Part shown: positions 1 to 7,780 of the stretch, one piece after another
Position numbering within the stretch: the first letter of the stretch is position 1
Layout of the letters: each line of letters opens with the position of its first letter
Origin: Oscillospiraceae bacterium
Lineage (GTDB): Bacteria > Bacillota > Clostridia > Oscillospirales > CAG-382
Assembly: GCA_015064955.1 (NCBI GenBank)
Contig: SVRD01000010.1
Location: 1 to 64,000 of the forward strand
DNA length: 64,000 bases
Reading direction: 5' to 3'
The notes under the pieces: generated by a model
Seen by the model: only the letters and a program-made list of their open reading frames with translations
What the model was told of the DNA's origin: nothing
Database searches by the model: none
Made by a program: the position numbers and the translations under genes

Positions 1-18
1 TTTTGTGGTTTCTGTCAT
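1..18 (-). CDS. Start of a leftward gene cut by the window edge
   Basis: On the minus strand an ATG at 18-16 opens MTETTK and runs off the window. It is preceded at 8 bases by AAGGAGG (about 27-33 in plus coordinates), an excellent ribosome site, and by a perfect consensus promoter at 153-181. Only six codons are visible, so no function can be given. Its divergent position next to an operator array suggests a phage regulator or the first gene of the early or lysogeny operon; this is inference. Confidence 0.6.
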
Positions 19-31
19 TGTTTATTCCTCC

Positions 32-60
32 TTGTATTTGTGCCGGGGTTGTGCTATAAT
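32..60 (+). promoter_or_regulatory. Possible rightward promoter with no gene behind it
   Basis: TTGTAT (32-37), 17 bases, TATAAT (55-60) with an extended -10 TG at 52. No open gene follows until 451, so if active it would make a short noncoding RNA. A weak hairpin (GGGTG/CGCCC, about 119-135) followed by TTTTC could end it near 140. It also overlaps the 5' leader of the leftward gene and could be antisense to it. Weakly supported. Confidence 0.25.
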
Positions 61-392
61 AGAGGAGCAGCCGCCCGGCGTGGGTTGGTTGTGTGGGCGT
101 TCCGTTGCTCTGTGGTAGGGGTGAGCGGTTCGCCCTTTTCTATTACGATAACATTATATCATTATTTATCGTAAATGTCAAGCGGTAAATCAAGATTTAT
201 CGTAAATATTCAAACTTTTTTTATTTTTCACGGGTTCGGGCGTTGGTTCGGGTGCTTTGGTGGTTCTATCAGAGCGGCGGCAACGGTCTCGGCGTGGGTG
301 CTGCCCTGTGGGGGATATGGGCGGCAGGAGTCGAGCGGGGTAGGTCTTCCTACCACACTCGAAAATAAAAAAGGCGAATTTACGAAAACCTA
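61..392. other. Noncoding control region between divergent phage promoters
   Basis: No credible gene is seen here; the short open frames have no ribosome site. The stretch holds the leftward promoter, three of the five TTATCGTAA operators and a GC-richer stretch (about 230-350) with a hairpin GGTAGG-TCTT-CCTACC at about 341-356 that lacks a T-run on either strand. The layout is that of a phage switch region. Confidence 0.5.
153..181 (-). promoter_or_regulatory. Leftward sigma-A promoter, perfect consensus
   Basis: Read on the minus strand: TTGACA (181-176), exactly 17 bases, TATAAT (158-153). One TTATCGTAA operator copy (166-174) sits in the spacer and another (143-151) around the expected start site, so binding there should block initiation. 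It drives the gene starting at 18. Confidence 0.8.
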
Positions 393-421
393 TTGACAAG
401 TTATCGTAATTATGGTAAACT
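393..421 (+). promoter_or_regulatory. Rightward promoter before the serine recombinase
   Basis: TTGACA (393-398), 17 bases, TAAACT (416-421). Operators lie in the spacer (401-409) and directly downstream (423-431). It would transcribe the recombinase at 451 and the gene behind it, repressed by whatever binds TTATCGTAA. Confidence 0.65.
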
Positions 422-450
422 GTTATCGTAAAGCAAAGGAGGACTGCATT

Positions 451-1215
451 ATGAAAAATGTTGTTGCATACATTCGAGTGAGTACAGACGGACAAATCGG
501 AGACGATAAGTTTGGTCTTGAAGTACAGAGAGAGCAAATCATTGACTACTGTTCCAAAAACGATATGAACATCGTTAAGTGGTATTCCGATGAGGGCGAG
601 AGCGGTGCTAAGTATAGACCCGGCTTCGATGAGATTGTTTATGGCGAGGTTACTAACCCTCCGTATGAAGCAGTCGTAGTTGCTAAGTCCGACAGAGTTG
701 CGAGAGACATTAACATCTACTTTTACTATCAAGGAGCATTGCTTCGTAAGAATGTTGAGCTTATCAGCATCACGGAAGACTTCGGACAGTTCGGTGTTTT
801 TGCTAATATGTTAAAGGCGTTCACTCTCACCTGTGCAGAGATGGAGAGGGACAACATCAATAAGCGTACAAGTGCAGGTCGCACAGTCAAGTCCTCTAAG
901 GGCGGTTATAGCGGTGGTCGTACTCCTTACGGCTATAAGGCTGAGAATCATCAAATGGTCGTTGTCAAGGAAGAAGCCAATGTTGTTAAGATGATTTTCC
1001 GTATGAAAGATAAGGAAGGTATGACCTACAAGGCAATCTGCGAGGTTCTAAACGCACAGGGTTATACCAATCGTAGCGGCACTAAGTTCACCATCAGTAC
1101 AGTTCAAACCATCTACGAGAACAAGAAAGTATATCAAGGCTTCTATAAGTACGGCAAGAACGCTGAATGGGTCAAGGGTATGCAGGAAGCCATTCTCTAT
1201 GAGGAGGATTGTTAA
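451..1215 (+). CDS. Short serine recombinase (resolvase family)
   Basis: The N-terminal resolvase/invertase catalytic domain (about residues 3-140) carries the nucleophile Ser11 in YIRVSTDGQ, the KSDRVARD motif (79-86) and the EMERDNINKRT helix. A recombinase DNA-binding domain follows (about 150-245, starting GGRTPYGYK). At 254 residues it is roughly half the size of large serine integrases and lacks their zinc ribbon and coiled coil. Start ATG 451 is chosen because AGGAGG sits just before it. It could catalyse integration, inversion or resolution, or act as a packaging-site or regulatory DNA binder; context does not decide. Its promoter is under the TTATCGTAA operators. Confidence 0.85.
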   Translation: MKNVVAYIRVSTDGQIGDDKFGLEVQREQIIDYCSKNDMNIVKWYSDEGESGAKYRPGFDEIVYGEVTNPPYEAVVVAKSDRVARDINIYFYYQGALLRKNVELISITEDFGQFGVFANMLKAFTLTCAEMERDNINKRTSAGRTVKSSKGGYSGGRTPYGYKAENHQMVVVKEEANVVKMIFRMKDKEGMTYKAICEVLNAQGYTNRSGTKFTISTVQTIYENKKVYQGFYKYGKNAEWVKGMQEAILYEEDC

Positions 1216-1216
1216 T

Positions 1217-1852
1217 ATGAAAAATATCGTATATACTTTTATGTCTCCGTTTTCGACTCAACAAACGGCAGAAATGATATGTCGTGTAATGGAGAAACTC
1301 GGAACAGTCAAAGAAGCCAATCATAGAAACGGACACATAAAAGCCATCTATAAACTTAGCACTTTCAGAAAATACAAATATAACTTTTATATCGAACATT
1401 CCGAAAAGGCTTGTAAAGTTAGAATGGTTATGGGCGATGATGGTTGTGTAGACATTAAGAGAGTGTGGCATATTCGTGATGGAGCGTGGGATAATTTTTT
1501 AACTCATTTGTTTGAATTAGCACCCGATACCGATTTCGGAGTTACTCTCTCAGAGGGAAGTCCTTATGTAATGGGCGTGTTGTATTTAGAAAACGATGTC
1601 GAGCAAGTATATATTTCACGAACCAAACGCAATACCTCCATAACAGGCTTCTTGCTCGGTGGTGCTTTATTCGGAGATGCAGGAGCAATAGTTGGTGGTA
1701 TGTCGGGCAGACAGAGAACAGTCGGTCATACCTACACACAGTTCTCAAATTCTCAATTATCTCGAATTATCTATAACAACGGGCGTTTGTGGGAAGGTAA
1801 TGTTATAAAGGGTAGCGACCTTTACAACGAAATAATGGTTAATATGCAATAA
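1217..1852 (+). CDS. Hypothetical protein with glycine-zipper segment
   Basis: A protein of 211 residues, one base after the recombinase stop, with ribosome site GAGGAGG inside the previous gene, so it is co-transcribed. The N-terminal two thirds is soluble alpha/beta-like and unrecognised. At about residues 142-165 there is a glycine-spaced hydrophobic stretch (GFLLGGALFGDAGAIVGG) of the kind found in glycine-zipper proteins that insert in or associate with membranes. It is not a small terminase: no helix-turn-helix is seen and the length and composition do not fit. Function unknown. Confidence 0.7.
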   Translation: MKNIVYTFMSPFSTQQTAEMICRVMEKLGTVKEANHRNGHIKAIYKLSTFRKYKYNFYIEHSEKACKVRMVMGDDGCVDIKRVWHIRDGAWDNFLTHLFELAPDTDFGVTLSEGSPYVMGVLYLENDVEQVYISRTKRNTSITGFLLGGALFGDAGAIVGGMSGRQRTVGHTYTQFSNSQLSRIIYNNGRLWEGNVIKGSDLYNEIMVNMQ

Positions 1853-1866
1853 GGCTTCTACGACAA

Positions 1867-1932
1867 GGTAGAAAGTAAACAGTCAACAGGGACTATCGAA
1901 CATCTTCGGATGTCGGTAGTCCTTTTTCTTTT
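1867..1932 (+). terminator. Repeated terminator/attenuator element, copy 1 (before terL)
   Basis: A GGACTA...TAGTCC hairpin (1890-1922, about 14 pairs with one bulge, UUCG loop) is followed by TTTTTCTTTT, the form of an intrinsic terminator. Directly upstream is AAACAGTCAACAGG (877-890 within the 1.8 kb block), shared exactly with a second copy before the scaffold gene. AGTC in that leader can pair with GACT of the terminator's 5' arm, an alternative fold that would prevent the terminator. It lies between the 1217 gene and terL. Confidence 0.65.
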
Positions 1933-1942
1933 GGAGGTAATT

Positions 1943-3598
1943 ATGGAAAAGCTCATTCCAAAAATTTTTGCAAAAATAAAAAAGACCCCCCGTGATATTA
2001 CTGCATACGATGACCTGTTCTCGCTATGTCGTAATATGGAGGGTGAGAATTTCAAGTTGGCTCACGAGACTAACAAAGCGTTGCGTGAGAAAATAATTGT
2101 AGCGATGCGAAAGCGTTATGATGTGTCGGGGTTCTTCGAGTTGTATAAGAAAACTCTGCTTTTCGATGCTCCCCACTTCTTTGACTGCTATCTCTTATAT
2201 TTGGAGATAAACCGCAGACCGAACGAGCGATTTTATCAACCTCGCCGTAAAGTCTTAAAACAAGTGGTCGATGCCTTACAGATGCTTGTTGACGATGAGC
2301 TTGACGAACTGTTCATCTCGATGCCGCCCCGTGTTGGTAAGACTACTATCTTGATGCTGTTCTGTACTTGGGTAATTGGTAGGAATAGTGAATTGTCAAA
2401 TCTCTACTCTGCTTATTCTGATACAATCACGAAAGCGTTTCACAATGGCGTGTTGGAAATTATAAATGACCCCGTTACATATCTTTGGCACGATGTTTTC
2501 CCGAACGCAAAGATTGCACAGACTAACTCCCAAGAAGAGACTATCAACATCGATAGAAAAAAGCGTTATCCTTCGCTTACCTGCCGCTCCCTATACGGAA
2601 CACTTAACGGTGCCTGTGATTGTAACGGCTTTGAAATATCCGATGACCTTATCGGTGGTATCGAGGAAGCGTTGAACAAAGACCGTCTTATGTCTGCGTG
2701 GAGCAAGGTCGATAATAACCTGCTTCCTCGTGCTAAGGAAAACGCAAAGATTTTGTGGTGCGGTACTCGTTGGTCGATGATTGACCCTGCCGGACTTCGT
2801 ATGGAATTGTTAGAGAATGATGAGCGTTTCAAAGACCGCAGGTATTTAATTATTAACCTCTCCGCTCTTGATGAAAACGATGAGAGTCAATTCGATTATG
2901 ATTACGGCGTTGGTTTCAGTACAGAGTATTACCGACAGAGACGAGCTTCGTTTGAGCGTAACAATGATATGGCATCGTGGTTGGCTCAGTATATGGGCGA
3001 ACCTATCGAGAGAGATGGTGCATTATTTACTCCCGATGAGTTCCGATATTACAATGGTGTGCTGCCGGAAGAAGAACCCGACAGAGTATTTATGGCGGTT
3101 GACCCTGCGTTTGGTGGTGGAGACTTTGTGGCATCCCCCGTGTGCTTCCAATATGGCGATGACATCTATGTTCACGATGTTGTGTATGATAGCGGCGATA
3201 AGCGTATCACTCAACCCCTTCTTGCAAATGCGGTTCTCAATTACGATGTTCAAGCGATGCAGATAGAAGCAAACAAATCTACCGAAGCATACAAAGAAGG
3301 TGTGGAAGCCGAACTGAAAAAGCACAAGCGTAAAATCAACCTCACCACAAAAGCCGCTCCGTCTGATAAAGCGAAGTTTCAAAGGATTTTCGATAAAGCA
3401 CCCGATATTCGTGAGACAATGATATTCAGAGAGTCGGGAAAGCGAAGTAAAGCGTATAGTCTCTTTATGCAAAATGTCTTCTCTTATAAGATGTTCGCTA
3501 AGAACAAAAATGATGATGCTCCCGATAGTCTTGCAATGGCTATTGCAATGGTTCGAGGGACTTCATCTAAGGGACAGGTCTTCAAGAGAACGATTTAA
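1943..3598 (+). CDS. terL: Terminase large subunit
   Basis: The DNA-packaging motor that translocates and cuts the phage genome at the portal. It has 551 residues, a typical length. The ATPase domain carries Walker A MPPRVGKTT (about 127-135) and an IS-DD Walker B-like region near 230-240, with the coupling motif CGTRW (about 273). The C-terminal RNase H-like nuclease domain has acidic motifs MAVDPAFGGGD (about 384) and DDAPDSLAMA (about 523). Start ATG 1943 follows TTTTGGAGG with good spacing. No small terminase is seen next to it; it may be upstream of the window or diverged. Transcription must pass the hairpin at 1890-1922. Confidence 0.95.
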   Translation: MEKLIPKIFAKIKKTPRDITAYDDLFSLCRNMEGENFKLAHETNKALREKIIVAMRKRYDVSGFFELYKKTLLFDAPHFFDCYLLYLEINRRPNERFYQPRRKVLKQVVDALQMLVDDELDELFISMPPRVGKTTILMLFCTWVIGRNSELSNLYSAYSDTITKAFHNGVLEIINDPVTYLWHDVFPNAKIAQTNSQEETINIDRKKRYPSLTCRSLYGTLNGACDCNGFEISDDLIGGIEEALNKDRLMSAWSKVDNNLLPRAKENAKILWCGTRWSMIDPAGLRMELLENDERFKDRRYLIINLSALDENDESQFDYDYGVGFSTEYYRQRRASFERNNDMASWLAQYMGEPIERDGALFTPDEFRYYNGVLPEEEPDRVFMAVDPAFGGGDFVASPVCFQYGDDIYVHDVVYDSGDKRITQPLLANAVLNYDVQAMQIEANKSTEAYKEGVEAELKKHKRKINLTTKAAPSDKAKFQRIFDKAPDIRETMIFRESGKRSKAYSLFMQNVFSYKMFAKNKNDDAPDSLAMAIAMVRGTSSKGQVFKRTI

Positions 3599-3640
3599 TA
3601 AAAATTTACATTCTCCAATGGTTATATTTTAATAAAATTA

Positions 3641-3669
3641 TTGACAAGCATTGAAGAATATTGTATAAT
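3641..3669 (+). promoter_or_regulatory. Perfect consensus promoter before the portal gene
   Basis: TTGACA (3641-3646), 17 bases, TATAAT (3664-3669), in the gap between terL and portal. No TTATCGTAA operator is nearby, so it could be active in the lysogen or give extra head-gene expression during lytic growth. Confidence 0.75.
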
Positions 3670-3706
3670 GAGATGTGTATAAGTGAAGGTATAAGGAGGT
3701 GCTGAA

Positions 3707-5134
3707 ATGAGTGTCAATATTACACAGACTTTGTATGGTCGCAGAGTGATTTATACCGATTGCGATGAGATTACGCCTAAGAATGTTGTAAGTGTTCTCG
3801 AAAAGGCACTTAGCACTCACGGAACAAATCGTGGAGAAATTCAGTATCTCTATGATTACTACAAAGGCAAACAGCCTATTCGCAACAGAACTAAGGAGAT
3901 TCGCCCGGAAATCAATAACAAAATCGTTGTCAACAGAGCCAACGAGATTGTGTCTTTCAAGGTGAGTTACCTTATGGGTGAACCCGTTCAGTATGTTAGT
4001 CGTAGTAAGGACGATATTTCCGAAAACCTTAACAGATTGAACGAGTATGTCTTTGCAGAAGATAAAGCGGCTAAGGACACCGAACTTGCCAAATGGTTTA
4101 CCATCTGCGGTACGGCGTACAGAATGGTGTTGCCGGACAAAAATAAAGAGGAAGACGAATCTCCCTTTGAGATTTACACTCTTGACCCTCGATACAGTTT
4201 CGTTGTTTACCATAGCGGTCTCGGTAATAAGCCTATGATGGGTGTTAAAACTGTACTGCTCGAAGATAATACTGAACTTCATAGCATTTACACGAAGTAT
4301 TGGTACTTTGAGGTAAAAGACGGAATTGTCGTAAAAAAAGAGAAGCACTCTCTCGGCACTATTCCTATCATCGAATATCCTGCAAACCCCGAACGACTCG
4401 GTGCTTTTGAAATCGTGATTGGTCTGCTTGATGCAATCAATGAAACTGCATCGAACCGCTTGGATGGCGTGGAGCAGTTCATTCAAGCTCTACTCATCCT
4501 CAAAGGTGTAGATATTGATAGTGAGGAGTTCAAGACCCTTAAAGAAAACGGCGGTCTTAAAATCCCTCTCGAAGGTGATGCTTACTACCTTATTCAAGAA
4601 CTCAATCAAACTCAGACACAGACTCTTGTGGATGATATGTACGATACAGTTCTTACTATCTGCGGTATGCCGAATCGTAATGGTGGAAGTTCCACGAGCG
4701 ATACGGGTTCTGCGGTAATTATGCGTGACGGATGGACTAATGCTGAGTCTCGTGCCAAAGACACGGAGACGATGTTCAAAATGTCCGAAAAGCAGTTCCT
4801 CAGAATTGCTATTCAGTTCGCAAACACCTTACGCAATATGGACTTGAAGTTGTCGGCTATTGACATTCGTTTCACTCGCCGCAACTATGAGAACATTCAA
4901 GTTAAGTCGCAGGTTCTCACCACGATGCTTAACAATGATAAAATTCATCCTCGCCTTGCTTTCGCCCATTCGGGACTCTTCGTTGACCCCGAACTTGCTT
5001 ACTCTCAAAGTGTAGAATATGCTGAGGAGAAGAAAAAAGAAGCCGAGAAAGAGTTGGCTCAGTTTGCTCAGCAGCAGACGGAGATTGATAAAAGCAAGGT
5101 AAACAATGCCGCTAAGGGTGAAGGCAATGTATGA
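3707..5134 (+). CDS. Portal protein (SPP1 gp6-like)
   Basis: Forms the dodecameric ring at one capsid vertex through which DNA enters and to which connector and tail attach. At 475 residues it fits the SPP1-type portal family. Visible family traits are the N-terminal YLYDYYKGKQPI and NRANEIVSFKVSYLMGEPV segments (about 47-95) and a charged, glutamine-rich C-terminus. The start has AAGGAGG at good spacing. It sits between terL and the minor head protein, the usual order. The stop overlaps the next start by 8 bases. Confidence 0.9.
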   Translation: MSVNITQTLYGRRVIYTDCDEITPKNVVSVLEKALSTHGTNRGEIQYLYDYYKGKQPIRNRTKEIRPEINNKIVVNRANEIVSFKVSYLMGEPVQYVSRSKDDISENLNRLNEYVFAEDKAAKDTELAKWFTICGTAYRMVLPDKNKEEDESPFEIYTLDPRYSFVVYHSGLGNKPMMGVKTVLLEDNTELHSIYTKYWYFEVKDGIVVKKEKHSLGTIPIIEYPANPERLGAFEIVIGLLDAINETASNRLDGVEQFIQALLILKGVDIDSEEFKTLKENGGLKIPLEGDAYYLIQELNQTQTQTLVDDMYDTVLTICGMPNRNGGSSTSDTGSAVIMRDGWTNAESRAKDTETMFKMSEKQFLRIAIQFANTLRNMDLKLSAIDIRFTRRNYENIQVKSQVLTTMLNNDKIHPRLAFAHSGLFVDPELAYSQSVEYAEEKKKEAEKELAQFAQQQTEIDKSKVNNAAKGEGNV

Positions 5135-5723
5135 GTATGCTGATAAAATAGTCAGTTATCTTAATGGTCGTTTCATCGAGATGTTTGGTAAACTCAAAGC
5201 TCTCTCCTCTTTCGATGAGTTGAATCTGTTACAGTCGGTAAAAGAGTTGTATCGAGAAGCAGACGAACTCACAAGAAAGATGCTGTATCAAATTGCAGTA
5301 TTTGCTTATGAGAACGCTGAGGGCGAGGACATCTCGGCTATCACCGAACAATGGTTATTGGAGGTTGTGTTGGAAGCATACGACCCCACTACCAAATACT
5401 CTTATGTGAACGAAGTAGAGCGTAAATGCTCACGATTGTTTGAGAGTATGATGTCAAGTGATAACAAGGCGAAGGAAGTGGACACGGCTCTTAGGTATTG
5501 GTCGGCTATGGTTACACAGTATTCCATTGTTACGACCGATGCGGCAACATTAAGAGCATACACAGACTCCGGCATATCAGAAGTAATGTGGGTGTCCGTA
5601 AAAGATAACAGACGATGCTCGGTGTGTAAATCTCGTGATGGTAAGATATACCCTATCGAGGATGTACCACCTAAACCTCACATAGGATGCAGGTGTTATC
5701 TAATTCCATACTCGGAGGAATGA
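5127..5723 (+). CDS. Minor head protein (SPP1 gp7 / Mu gpF family)
   Basis: A head morphogenesis protein thought to act at the portal inside the procapsid. Of its 198 residues, the diagnostic C-terminus has RRCSVCKSRDGKIYPIEDV followed by PHIGCRCYLIPY, the Cys-His pattern of the family. ATG 5127 overlaps the portal stop, suggesting translational coupling. The protein is shorter than SPP1 gp7, so it contains mainly the conserved core. Confidence 0.85.
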   Translation: MYEYADKIVSYLNGRFIEMFGKLKALSSFDELNLLQSVKELYREADELTRKMLYQIAVFAYENAEGEDISAITEQWLLEVVLEAYDPTTKYSYVNEVERKCSRLFESMMSSDNKAKEVDTALRYWSAMVTQYSIVTTDAATLRAYTDSGISEVMWVSVKDNRRCSVCKSRDGKIYPIEDVPPKPHIGCRCYLIPYSEE

Positions 5724-5725
5724 AA

Positions 5726-5887
5726 ATGAGTGGAATGTCTATGGCGATATTCAACGCAGAGGTTATCGAAGCGATTACCCGAATCCTTAAAAAAGGTAAT
5801 TCGGCTGAGTTAAAAAAAGAAAACGGTAAACTTGTTGTAGTTGAAATCGAACGAAAAGTGAAAACAAAGACCTCTATAAACGGGTAG
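5726..5887 (+). CDS. Small conserved-type phage protein, unknown
   Basis: A protein of 53 residues. ATG 5726 is preferred to ATG 5720 because GGAGG is 7 bases upstream of it and only 1 base from the earlier one. A helical N-terminal half is followed by a basic beta-rich tail (KLVVVEIERKVKTKT). It sits between the minor head protein and the scaffold leader. No domain recognised. Confidence 0.6.
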   Translation: MSGMSMAIFNAEVIEAITRILKKGNSAELKKENGKLVVVEIERKVKTKTSING

Positions 5888-5944
5888 AGGGAAACAGTCA
5901 ACAGGGACTATGAGCTTTAACAGGCTCGTAGTCCTTTTTCTTTT
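5883..5944 (+). terminator. Repeated terminator/attenuator element, copy 2 (before scaffold)
   Basis: The 11-pair stem GGACTATGAGC/GCTCGTAGTCC (5905-5934) is followed by TTTTTCTTTT. The upstream leader AAACAGTCAACAGG (5892-5905) is identical to copy 1 at 1877-1890; GGTAGA just before it is also shared. Loop sequence and stem middle differ between copies while pairing is kept, evidence that the structure matters. It lies directly after the small gene and before the multi-hairpin leader. Confidence 0.7.
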
Positions 5945-5949
5945 AGATA

Positions 5950-6044
5950 TTAGCCGAAAGGCTTGATATATGGGAGTGAACCCATAAAACGCAGACGGGA
6001 GACAACCCGACCAAAAACAGAAATATAGTGCAGAGTGAACTGCC
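5950..6044 (+). promoter_or_regulatory. Multi-hairpin leader RNA of the scaffold-capsid genes
   Basis: Four small hairpins in a row: AGCC-GAAA-GGCT (about 5952-5963), TATGGG-AGTGAA-CCCATA (5969-5986), CGGG-AGACAA-CCCG (5996-6009) and GCAG-AGTGAA-CTGC (6030-6043). The last three have different stems but almost the same six-base loop, AGNNAA, closed by G-C. Repetition of one loop on changing stems suggests binding sites for one protein, for example autoregulation by a capsid or scaffold protein. No known RNA family is recognised. Confidence 0.5.
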
Positions 6045-6068
6045 TTGTTAAACGCAGGAGGTAATTTT

Positions 6069-6641
6069 ATGGCAAAGATTGATGTCAGCAAAATCGAGGG
6101 TTATGCAGATATGACTCCCGAAGAAAAAGTTGCGGCTCTTGAAGCCCACGAGTACGAAGACCTTTCTGCTGAGGTCGATAAGTACAAAAACGCCGCTTCT
6201 AAGGCTAATTCCGAAGCAGCCGAATGGCGTAAGAAACATAATGCCCTTTTATCCGAAGAAGAGCAGAAGAAACAGGCAAACGATGAGGAACTTAACTCTC
6301 TTCGTCAGAAAGTTGCTGATATGGAGAAGAAAGAACTCATCGCAGGTCATAAGGCGAAGTTCCTTGCTATGGGCTATGACGAAGCCCTCGCAGATGCTAC
6401 GGCAAAGGCTATGGTCGATGGCGATACTGATAAGGTATTTGCTAATCACAAGAAATTCCTCGAAGCACACGATAAGTCTATTAAAGCAGAGTTACTCGGT
6501 GATACTCCTAAGCCCCCGGCAGGTGGCGAGGGTGATGGAATGACTCTTGAAAAGTTCCGTAAACTCTCTCCGCAGGAGCGTTACGATTTCTCTGTAAAAA
6601 ATCCCGAAGAATACAAAAAATTATACGGAGGTAATGAATAA
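6069..6641 (+). CDS. Capsid scaffolding protein (GP20-like)
   Basis: A protein of 190 residues that templates capsid assembly and is lost from the mature head. It is highly charged and helical, with a predicted coiled coil at about 30-110 (EEEQKKQANDEELNSLRQKV) and a basic C-terminus for capsid contact. It is placed directly before the major capsid gene, the canonical position. ATG 6069 has GCAGGAGG 8 bases upstream. Its stop overlaps the capsid start (TAATG), coupling the two. Confidence 0.85.
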   Translation: MAKIDVSKIEGYADMTPEEKVAALEAHEYEDLSAEVDKYKNAASKANSEAAEWRKKHNALLSEEEQKKQANDEELNSLRQKVADMEKKELIAGHKAKFLAMGYDEALADATAKAMVDGDTDKVFANHKKFLEAHDKSIKAELLGDTPKPPAGGEGDGMTLEKFRKLSPQERYDFSVKNPEEYKKLYGGNE

Positions 6642-7435
6642 TGCCGCACACTATTTATGATAATTTTTACCTTTCCAATGAGGTAGAAGACCAGTTCAAC
6701 TCTCACCTTGATTTGCAGAATTTCTGTACTATCGACCGCACCCTCGAAGGCACAGCAGGTATGGTGAGAAAAATCAATGTTTACAGAGCGACCAATGGTA
6801 CTGAGAAACTCGCTATGGGTGAAGGTAATACCAAGAGCATCGAGGTTTCCTATACTCCCGAAGAGTATCGTATCTTACTCGCTCAGAACAAGTTCGAGTA
6901 TTACGATGAACAGGCTATGACTGACCCCAACCTTGTTCCTGTTGGTACTCGTCATATGGGTACTGATATGTTCAACACAGTCAACGCAGACATTTACGCT
7001 GAGTTCGCTAAGGCTACTCTTGTTGTAGATGCTACTGCTCCCGATTTTGCCGCTTTTGTGGATGCAAAGGCTAAACTCAATGTTGAGAATATCGAAGGTA
7101 TTACTACTTTCGCTTTCGTCTGCAATGAGGATATGGCGAAGATTCGTAAGACACTCAAAGATGATTTGAAGTATGTCGAAGCCTTTGCTAAGAACGGCTA
7201 TGTTGGTACTGTTGGTGGTACTAACCTCTATGTGAAGAAGGATGCTACTCCGGGTGCTATCTATGTCGGCACTAAGGAAGCCGTTACTCTCTTCATCAAG
7301 AAGGGTACTGAAATCGAGCAGCCGCCTCGTTCTTCCGAAGATGCTAATGTTCGTCTGAACACCATCATCTCTCGTAAGTATTATCTTGCGGCTCTCACCG
7401 ATGCAACTAAGGTTGTAAAAATCGCTATTGCGTAA
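6641..7435 (+). CDS. Major capsid protein
   Basis: A shell protein of 264 residues, called from its position after the scaffold, its composition and HK97-fold features: an N-arm, an extended-loop region rich in charged and Gly residues (TEKLAMGEGNTKSIEVSY, about 52-70), and a C-terminal domain ending in RLNTIISRKYYLAALTDATK. Sequence-level family assignment is weaker than the positional one. The start overlaps the scaffold stop by one base. Confidence 0.85.
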   Translation: MPHTIYDNFYLSNEVEDQFNSHLDLQNFCTIDRTLEGTAGMVRKINVYRATNGTEKLAMGEGNTKSIEVSYTPEEYRILLAQNKFEYYDEQAMTDPNLVPVGTRHMGTDMFNTVNADIYAEFAKATLVVDATAPDFAAFVDAKAKLNVENIEGITTFAFVCNEDMAKIRKTLKDDLKYVEAFAKNGYVGTVGGTNLYVKKDATPGAIYVGTKEAVTLFIKKGTEIEQPPRSSEDANVRLNTIISRKYYLAALTDATKVVKIAIA

Positions 7436-7453
7436 TGAAAGGAGGTAGACAAT

Positions 7454-7780
7454 ATGACCGAATCACAGAAACTCGAAAGACTTAAAGTTTTATCGGGCGA
7501 AACCGATGAGAGCGTATTGTCTACCTTTCTTGATTTAGCAGGTGAACGAATATTGAGACGAGCTTATCCGTTTCGTTCCGATATTCAAGAAGTCCCTGCC
7601 AAATATCACGCTACACAAGTTGACATCGCTCTCTATTTACTCAACAAGCGTGGTGCAGAGGGTGAAACTGCTCATAGTGAAAATGGCATCTCTCGCTCTT
7701 ATGAAAGTGCAACGGTGCCGGATTCTATGTTGAAGCACATTACCCCACACGCTTCGGTGTTGGGAGGTAGTTCCCAATGA
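7454..7780 (+). CDS. Head-tail connector (gp15/gp6-like adaptor)
   Basis: A small helical protein of 108 residues right after the capsid gene, where the adaptor that docks under the portal is normally encoded. It has family-like traits: LSGETDESVLSTFLDLAGERILRRAYP (two N-terminal helices) and a short C-terminal strand segment. AAAGGAGG precedes the start. Assignment is by position, size and helical pattern. Confidence 0.7.
   Translation: MTESQKLERLKVLSGETDESVLSTFLDLAGERILRRAYPFRSDIQEVPAKYHATQVDIALYLLNKRGAEGETAHSENGISRSYESATVPDSMLKHITPHASVLGGSSQ

Larger units (their letters stand above)
143..431. promoter_or_regulatory. Array of five TTATCGTAA operators
   Basis: Exact copies of the near-palindrome TTATCGTAA (or its complement TTACGATAA) are at 143-151, 166-174, 197-205, 401-409 and 423-431. 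Two flank the leftward -10 and two flank the -10 of the rightward promoter, with one in between. The arrangement is what a phage repressor controlling divergent promoters would use. The binding protein is not identified and may be encoded left of the window. Confidence 0.7.

Noticed and set aside
190..732. 180-codon minus-strand frame over the phage switch region
   Set aside because: Antisense to the serine recombinase and across the operators; no ribosome site.
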